From: Candidatus Saccharibacteria bacterium UBA1103
GTDB lineage: Bacteria; Patescibacteriota; Saccharimonadia; Saccharimonadales; Saccharimonadaceae
Reading direction: 5' to 3'
DNA length: 17,631 nt
Assembly (NCBI GenBank): GCA_905373275.1
Contig: CAJPSI010000009.1
Coordinates: 1 to 17,631 of the forward strand
How positions within the stretch are numbered: the stretch's first letter is position 1; each line of letters begins with the position of its first letter. The notes beneath the pieces are model-generated. The model saw only the letters and a program-made list of their open reading frames with translations. It was not told the DNA's origin and made no database searches. Positions 13,422-17,631 of this stretch are shown here, in pieces. A program made the position numbers and the translations under genes.

Positions 13422-14951
13422 ATGAAAACGAGCAAACGAGAGAAGCTACAAAAAGAGCTAGACAGTCAAAAAACTGACTTGTTGCGTAACCAAATGGGGC
13501 AATACGCAACACCGACGGCTTTTGCCGATGACATCGTTAAGTTAGGCTTGTCTTATCTTGAAGCTGATAATATACGGTTTATCGACCCAGCTTTTGGGCT
13601 TGGTGTATTTTATGACTCTCTTGAACGTGTTGTTCCAAATCTACAAAAGAGCATTTCCAGTGCCACTGGCATAGAGATCGACAAGCATTATTTTGAACCG
13701 TCAGCGAAGTTATGGGGAGAGTCTTTGATAGATGTTATTAATGATGATTTTACAAAAATAGAAGCACCAAGTATAGATGTAGAACGCTATAACCTCATGG
13801 TGTGTAATCCGCCATATGTTCGCCATCATCACATCAAGTCAGAAGAAAAGCAACGCCTCCAGCGACTAGTCTATGCGAGGCTTGGCATAAAGCCCAGTCA
13901 GCTTATGGGTTTATATGGCTATTTCATTCTTCTCTCTCATCAGTGGCTTAATAAAAATGGCATTAGTGTCTGGCTTGTACCGACAGAGTTTCTTGACGTA
14001 AATTACGGTCTTGCTATCAAGTATTATCTAGCCAACCACACTAGCATCTTAAAAGTGCATACATTTAAAGCCGAAGACACACAGTTTAGCGATGCGCTTG
14101 TTACTTCAACGGTTGTTGTGTTCCGAAACGCAAAGCCAGATAAGCACCATACAGTCGTCTTCGCAAAGGGAGGCAGTCTTGACAGTCCTAATGAGGAGAT
14201 TAAAATTACCCAAGCCCAGCTTGATCCTAATCAGAAATGGAGCAAATTAGCCAGCGGCGTATTAACGCAAAAAAAGGCGAGGTTACGATTTGGTGATGTC
14301 TTTGAAATCAAACGTGGCATTGCAACAGGTTCAAATTCATTTTTTGTCATTTCAAAGACAAAGGCCAAGCAAAGAAAAATACCGTCGGAGTTTTTACAGC
14401 CTATTTTGCCGAGCTCTCGATATGTCGACAATTTAATCATTGAATCACAGGGTGACGGAAGTCCAGTTGGCGAAAAAGAACTGTTTTTATTTAACTGCTC
14501 ACTACCCGAAAACATCTTGCGTCGTGACTATCCCGATGTATACGCCTACATCGAGGAAGGACGTCAAAGGGGTGTACATGAAGGTTATATATGCAAAAAT
14601 CGCAGGCCTTGGTACAAGCAAGAGCAGCGCAAGAGCCCTGACTTATTTGTAAGCTACATGGGACGCAGTAGAGCAAGCAAACCTCCGTTCAGATTCTTCA
14701 TTAATCACTCCAAAGCTATTGCAACAAATAGCTATCTGATGATTTATATCAAGCCTGAATATAAATCTATTCTTGAAGATGGGTCTAACGGCAGTCTGCA
14801 ATCTCTAGTTGAGTGCTTGACGGAGGAGGTATTGATAAATGGGGGGAGGAGTTATGGCGGAGGCTTACATAAGCTCGAGCCGTCAGAGCTAGCAAACATT
14901 CCTCTTCAAGGCATAAGTATCGAATCGTCTCAGCAAATACTTGCGCTCTAG
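13422..14951 (+). CDS. Type II N6-adenine DNA methyltransferase, TaqI/Eco57I class (partner of the XamI-like enzyme)
   Basis: The 509-residue protein (from ATG 13422) is a gamma-class adenine-N6 methyltransferase that would protect host DNA from the endonuclease encoded just upstream. It has motif X GQYATP (26-31), SAM motif I FIDPAFGLGVF (53-63), acidic GIEID (83-87), NDDF, and catalytic CNPPYVRHHH (128-137). The C-terminal half (from about 285, LRFGDVFEIKRGIATGSNSFF) resembles the TaqI-type target-recognition domain, so specificity is in the same chain. A TTG five codons upstream (13407) would overlap the endonuclease stop; ATG 13422 with AAAGG very close upstream is preferred, and either way translation is likely coupled to the endonuclease. 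Confidence 0.9.
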   Translation: MKTSKREKLQKELDSQKTDLLRNQMGQYATPTAFADDIVKLGLSYLEADNIRFIDPAFGLGVFYDSLERVVPNLQKSISSATGIEIDKHYFEPSAKLWGESLIDVINDDFTKIEAPSIDVERYNLMVCNPPYVRHHHIKSEEKQRLQRLVYARLGIKPSQLMGLYGYFILLSHQWLNKNGISVWLVPTEFLDVNYGLAIKYYLANHTSILKVHTFKAEDTQFSDALVTSTVVVFRNAKPDKHHTVVFAKGGSLDSPNEEIKITQAQLDPNQKWSKLASGVLTQKKARLRFGDVFEIKRGIATGSNSFFVISKTKAKQRKIPSEFLQPILPSSRYVDNLIIESQGDGSPVGEKELFLFNCSLPENILRRDYPDVYAYIEEGRQRGVHEGYICKNRRPWYKQEQRKSPDLFVSYMGRSRASKPPFRFFINHSKAIATNSYLMIYIKPEYKSILEDGSNGSLQSLVECLTEEVLINGGRSYGGGLHKLEPSELANIPLQGISIESSQQILAL

Positions 14952-14985
14952 AAACGCCGTGTCGCCCGCAGCAACAGCGCTCCGA

Positions 14986-15131
14986 CCAGAACACCCTTTA
15001 CCTTTTTCTAATAAAATCACGGAGGGGAAATTACAAAAAATATGCAAAGGGTATTCTAGGTGGCGCACAGCACGGCTTGCCGTGCTGTGCGGCGCGGCTA
15101 AATTATTTGGCTTTTGTCTCAAAACTGGTTC
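14986..15131 (-). repeat. Right copy of the inverted flanking repeat, with hairpins
   Basis: Reverse complement of the left copy (about 94% identity). The hairpin at 15064-15091 has a 13-bp perfect stem (CGCACAGCACGGC) and a 2-base loop, longer than the left copy's, with two base pairs exchanged on both arms. The outer inverted pair (14988-14999 with 15046-15057) is retained. The element starts 35 bases after the methyltransferase stop and ends within a few bases of the tRNA-Glu CCA end. It may act as a bidirectional transcription stop between the convergent methyltransferase and tRNA genes. Confidence 0.85.
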
Positions 15132-15135
15132 AATT

Positions 15136-15210
15136 TGGTGATCTCGCCGGGAATCGAACCCGAATTGTCAGGATGAAAACCTGATGTCCTAACCTTTAGA
15201 CGACGAGACC
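15136..15210 (-). tRNA. tRNA-Glu (anticodon UUC)
   Basis: The minus strand folds into a full cloverleaf of 75 bases with encoded CCA. The acceptor stem is GGTCTCG/CGAGATC (one G-T wobble), the D arm GTCTAAAGGTTAGGAC, the anticodon stem TCAGG/CCTGA with loop TTTTCAT giving anticodon TTC, and the T loop TTCGATT. The gene is intact; the island's right repeat begins five bases beyond its 3' end. Confidence 0.95.
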
Positions 15211-15219
15211 TCACTGGAG

Positions 15220-15249
15220 ATTATACTAGACTTGGTCGGTTATTGCCAA
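15220..15249 (-). promoter_or_regulatory. Promoter of tRNA-Glu
   Basis: On the minus strand TTGGCA (15249-15244) and TATAAT (15225-15220) are separated by 18 bases. Predicted +1 near 15213 is three bases before the mature tRNA. This is the clearest two-part sigma70-type promoter in the window. Confidence 0.65.
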
Positions 15250-15250
15250 A

Positions 15251-16591
15251 CTACAGATAGGCGTCATTATCGTCCAGAATAAAATTAATCGCATTGACAT
15301 TATACTGAGGCGACAGCTCACGGATATTGTCCTTGACTTGCTGGGCGAAAGACCGGTTATTGGCATTCACCCATGGAGCAATACTCGCCATAAAACCTCG
15401 CACATCACCCCACGATAGTCGCAACGGCTCATCGCCGGCCCGGCAAATTTCAACGCTCTGAGCTACGCCGGTCGGAGAGTAATTATTCGCATCCACCATC
15501 TTCACCAAGTCATTAAACTTGCCGGCAATCCGACGCTCAATCAGAGCCGGACTAAGATAATCTCGAGCATCACCCCGCCTGATTTGGCTGGCAGCATTAT
15601 CGACCAGTCGTTTCGCCATAAACTTAGTAACGGTCAGCTTCTTGCCCTTGTACCCGAGTCGATCATTTCGATGCTCAACCAGCCAGCCTGCCATGGTGTG
15701 GTCTAACGACCGAGCAAGCAGTCCCATTCGCAAACTATTATACGAGACATCAGGACTCACCCCTTTGATTCGGCTGACACCCTGACTATAGCCGACTTTA
15801 CCGCCAATCGTACCAACCGTGGGTAAAACCGGACGCAAATGCTGAACTAATGCCGGATATTGTTGGCTGACCCGGCGGATCGCCTCGTAATTATCCTTCA
15901 GCCGTCGAGTAGTCGAGTAAATGACTATACGATCTGCTCGATCTTGCTCGGTATACTTTAGCGAGAAAGGCATCTGACGCTGATCGTATTGCTCTACCAG
16001 TGCCTTCAGTACCTTGTAAAGATCTAATGAGGTGGGGTTAAGATAAAAGCAGTGCTCGATCGGTAGCCTGTCTGAACTAGGCATGACCACCTTGCCACCC
16101 TGCTCTGTCTGCTTGATGCAATACGAATCAACCACCTCCCATTCGCCCGAAGTCCGATGCCAGCCATCTTCACTGATGCGATCGTCCGAATCGCTCAACT
16201 TACTAATGATCCGGTCGTCACCCGATGACTTGACCAGCCATGCCTTCTGCCTCGCCCAGCGATTATTCATACGAGATTCAAACGCCTGTTTGCTTAGCTG
16301 ATTAATCGGTTCGTCATCTATCGCCTCATTCTCGACCGCACACTGATATAATCTTTCACCGCTATCACCCGGCTCACCAATCTGACCGCCATAAGCATCA
16401 CCATAGAGGTCGATCAGCCGGTCAATGTTGTGGTCAATCGGGCTATCAACCTGTTTGGTAAGCCAGTCGTCGAATCGCTCTCCATCTGAGAGCTCAGGTC
16501 GAGGTATCTGACCGGATTCCGTTGCCGATACATCACAGTATGACCACTTAGACTGATCACCACCCTCATTTGCTTGTCCTGTTTTCTCCAT
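15251..16591 (-). CDS. HopA1-like protein
   Basis: The core of this 446-residue protein (about 181-300) matches my recollection of the HopA1 family (first described as a Pseudomonas type III effector; relatives act as phospho-Ser/Thr lyases in class V lanthipeptide synthesis). It shows CFYLNPTSLDLYKVLKALVE, a QMPFSLKY strand, DRADRIVIYSTTRR, a helix ending in LRPVLPTVG, GGKVGYSQGVS, then SYNSLRMGLLARSLDHTM. The first about 150 residues are acidic and low-complexity, and there is no signal peptide. No kinase, precursor peptide or secretion gene is nearby, so its substrate is unknown. Start ATG 16591 has an extended -10 (TGTTATGAT) about 30 bases upstream. It reads toward tRNA-Glu and follows folD by 56 bases. 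Base composition matches the backbone, so it is not part of the island. Confidence 0.6.
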   Translation of the reverse strand: MEKTGQANEGGDQSKWSYCDVSATESGQIPRPELSDGERFDDWLTKQVDSPIDHNIDRLIDLYGDAYGGQIGEPGDSGERLYQCAVENEAIDDEPINQLSKQAFESRMNNRWARQKAWLVKSSGDDRIISKLSDSDDRISEDGWHRTSGEWEVVDSYCIKQTEQGGKVVMPSSDRLPIEHCFYLNPTSLDLYKVLKALVEQYDQRQMPFSLKYTEQDRADRIVIYSTTRRLKDNYEAIRRVSQQYPALVQHLRPVLPTVGTIGGKVGYSQGVSRIKGVSPDVSYNSLRMGLLARSLDHTMAGWLVEHRNDRLGYKGKKLTVTKFMAKRLVDNAASQIRRGDARDYLSPALIERRIAGKFNDLVKMVDANNYSPTGVAQSVEICRAGDEPLRLSWGDVRGFMASIAPWVNANNRSFAQQVKDNIRELSPQYNVNAINFILDDNDAYL

Positions 16592-16622
16592 ACCAAATCA
16601 CACTTAGCTTATATTGTCTAGT

Positions 16623-16631
16623 ATCATAACA
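16623..16631 (-). promoter_or_regulatory. Extended -10 promoter of the HopA1-like gene
   Basis: The minus strand reads TGTTATGAT (TGnTATGAT). Predicted +1 near 16616 gives a leader of about 25 bases without a strong Shine-Dalgarno. An AGCC-TTT-GGCT mini-hairpin at the folD stop just upstream may mark the end of folD. Confidence 0.4.
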
Positions 16632-16647
16632 TAAATACAGCCAAAGG

Positions 16648-17463
16648 CTAACGGCGTTTCAAACTCTGCCCGGCGGCCCTTATCACATTATCCATTAGAC
16701 AAGCGATGGTTAGCGGTCCGACCCCGCCTTTCCGAGGCGTGATAGTGATGTCCGACCTTTCCCGCACCAGTGGATCAACATCTCCCACCACCTGGCCGTT
16801 AACGTCTGCCGTACCGGCATCGACTACTACAGCACCGTCCCTCAACATCTCAGACTTGATCAAGCCAGGCACGCCGGTCGCCGTCACTACGACGTCTTTA
16901 TCGATCAGCATTTTCTCCAGACTAGGGCACCTAATGTCCAGCGGGGTCACATTGAGCCCCGACTGTCGCCACATTTTCGTAAGAGGTGCGCCAACCAAGC
17001 GCCCCCGCCCGACAATAGCGATTTGCTTGCCGGTGAGATCAATATTATAGCCAGCCAGCAGCCAGTTGATCGCCATAGCGGTCGTCGCATCCCACTCTGA
17101 CCGCTCACCCAGGCCATCAACGTCTTTCACCGAACTAACCCGGTTAACTATCTCGTCCGTGGCTGACGGGTCGGCTAGCGGCAATTGAACCAAGACCCCC
17201 TGCACCGTTAGGTCGGCGTTAAACCGATCAATCAGGCTTGCTACCACTGGTTGTCCAACTTTATAAACATCAACCGCCACCCCGATATCCTCACCGTAGC
17301 GTTGCTTGAGCTTAGTGTATAGATCAGTCACAGCGTCGAGCTTGGTCTGGATGATCGCCAGTTTAGGCTGGATATGGTCATGTTGCTTCAGAGCTCGTAC
17401 TTGACGAGCCTGACGCTCCTTGATAAAGCTAACTAACTCTCGACCGCTTAGCTGTCTGGACAT
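16648..17463 (-). CDS. folD: Methylenetetrahydrofolate dehydrogenase / methenyltetrahydrofolate cyclohydrolase
   Basis: FolD oxidises 5,10-methylene-THF with NADP+ and then hydrolyses methenyl-THF to 10-formyl-THF, supplying one-carbon units. The 271-residue protein is slightly shorter than usual (about 285). It keeps the catalytic YxxxK motif (Tyr49 and Lys53 in LYTKLKQR), VQGVLVQLPL, the KDVDGL motif with the folate-binding Asp, the Rossmann dinucleotide loop IVGRGRLVGAPL (usually GRSxxVGxP), VTATGVPGLI, and TPRKGGVGPLT near the C-terminus (usually TPVPGGVGPMT). Start ATG 17463 coincides with the predicted transcription start of the TATACT box upstream. It is divergent from tRNA-Arg, 41 bases away. 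Confidence 0.94.
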   Translation of the reverse strand: MSRQLSGRELVSFIKERQARQVRALKQHDHIQPKLAIIQTKLDAVTDLYTKLKQRYGEDIGVAVDVYKVGQPVVASLIDRFNADLTVQGVLVQLPLADPSATDEIVNRVSSVKDVDGLGERSEWDATTAMAINWLLAGYNIDLTGKQIAIVGRGRLVGAPLTKMWRQSGLNVTPLDIRCPSLEKMLIDKDVVVTATGVPGLIKSEMLRDGAVVVDAGTADVNGQVVGDVDPLVRERSDITITPRKGGVGPLTIACLMDNVIRAAGQSLKRR

Positions 17464-17469
17464 ATCGCC

Positions 17470-17475
17470 AGTATA
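17470..17475 (-). promoter_or_regulatory. -10 box of folD
   Basis: The minus strand reads TATACT with six bases to the A of ATG 17463, predicting a leaderless folD mRNA. It is back-to-back with the tRNA-Arg promoter. Confidence 0.4.
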
Positions 17476-17487
17476 ACTCAGCAGCTG

Positions 17488-17496
17488 TGTTATAAT
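17488..17496 (+). promoter_or_regulatory. Extended -10 promoter of tRNA-Arg
   Basis: The plus strand reads TGTTATAAT, a perfect TGnTATAAT. Predicted +1 at about 17503 is two bases before the mature tRNA. No clear -35 was found. Confidence 0.6.
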
Positions 17497-17504
17497 CCAA
17501 TTAA

Positions 17505-17581
17505 GCGCCCGTAGCTCAGCGGATTAGAGTACTTGGCTTCGAACCAAGGGGTCGCAGGTTCGAACCCTGCCGGGCGTACCA
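17505..17581 (+). tRNA. tRNA-Arg (anticodon UCG)
   Basis: A complete 77-base cloverleaf with encoded CCA. The acceptor is GCGCCCG/CGGGCGT (terminal G-T wobble), the D arm GCTCAGCGGATTAGAGT, the anticodon stem CTTGG/CCAAG with loop CTTCGAA giving anticodon TCG, and the T arm GCAGGTTCGAACCCTGC. The last 50 bases of the window after it hold no supportable gene. Confidence 0.95.
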
Positions 17582-17631
17582 AGAGTACATTGCATGGAAG
17601 ACGCAGTATGATGCCGGACATTGTTGAAGCG

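Larger units (their letters stand above)
9775..15131. mobile_element. Restriction-modification island bounded by inverted 147-bp repeats
   Basis: About 5.3 kb of AT-richer DNA (about 43% GC in sampled lines against about 53% in flanking genes) lies between two inverted copies of the same non-coding element. It holds four genes in two divergent pairs: Dam-like methyltransferase and ParB-like protein on the minus strand, and XamI-like endonuclease and methyltransferase on the plus strand. No transposase, integrase or recombinase is present, so movement would need functions in trans or homologous recombination between repeats. The right end abuts the 3' end of a tRNA-Glu gene, a classic insertion site for islands. 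The exact ends are inferred from where repeat similarity stops. Confidence 0.6.

Noticed and set aside
9775..15131. CRISPR array or tandem repeats in the accessory region.
   Set aside because: Repeats are two inverted copies 5 kb apart, with no regular direct repeats or spacers.
17606..17631. Possible gene start on the plus strand after tRNA-Arg (ATGATGCCGGACATTG...).
   Set aside because: Only eight codons are visible, there is no ribosome-binding site or family motif, and another ATG just upstream runs into a stop.

Overview
The window looks like the chromosome of a Candidate Phyla Radiation bacterium, most likely Candidatus Saccharibacteria (TM7). This assignment is inferred from gene content and protein style; no 16S gene is present. 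UGA is used as a stop (tpiA ends in TGA and no family alignment needs a recoded UGA), so the recoding lineages SR1 and Gracilibacteria are unlikely. Backbone genes are roughly 50-55% GC by eye. A central block is visibly more AT-rich, about 43% in the lines I counted.

Region 1 (1-9655, all minus strand) is a co-directional housekeeping block. In transcription order it holds a small basic membrane protein and a single-domain response regulator; then pyruvate kinase, phosphoglycerate kinase and triosephosphate isomerase (lower glycolysis); a basic, disordered, tail-anchored protein of unknown function; a PcrA/UvrD helicase; a secreted resuscitation-factor-like cell-wall lytic protein; rRNA dimethyltransferase RsmA; and the first eight codons of what looks like methionyl-tRNA synthetase.

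Region 2 (about 9775-15131) is an accessory island bounded by two inverted copies of a ~147-bp non-coding element that are about 94% identical. Each copy carries a strong hairpin whose stem differs between copies by compensatory base-pair changes. The island encodes a type II restriction-modification system (XamI-like endonuclease plus TaqI-type N6-adenine methyltransferase, plus strand). Divergently, on the minus strand, it encodes a ParB/Srx-fold protein followed by a Dam-like (D12 class) adenine methyltransferase. I see no transposase, integrase or control protein. The right repeat ends at the 3' end of a tRNA-Glu gene.

Region 3 (15136-17631) is backbone again: tRNA-Glu(UUC), a HopA1-like protein, FolD, and a divergent tRNA-Arg(UCG).

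Many transcription units carry an extended -10 element (TGnTAtaAT). In several cases it sits so close to the ATG that the predicted transcription start is the A of the start codon or within a few bases of it. Leaderless mRNAs are therefore predicted for metG, pcrA, the small membrane protein gene, the XamI-like gene and folD, whereas genes inside operons have Shine-Dalgarno sites.
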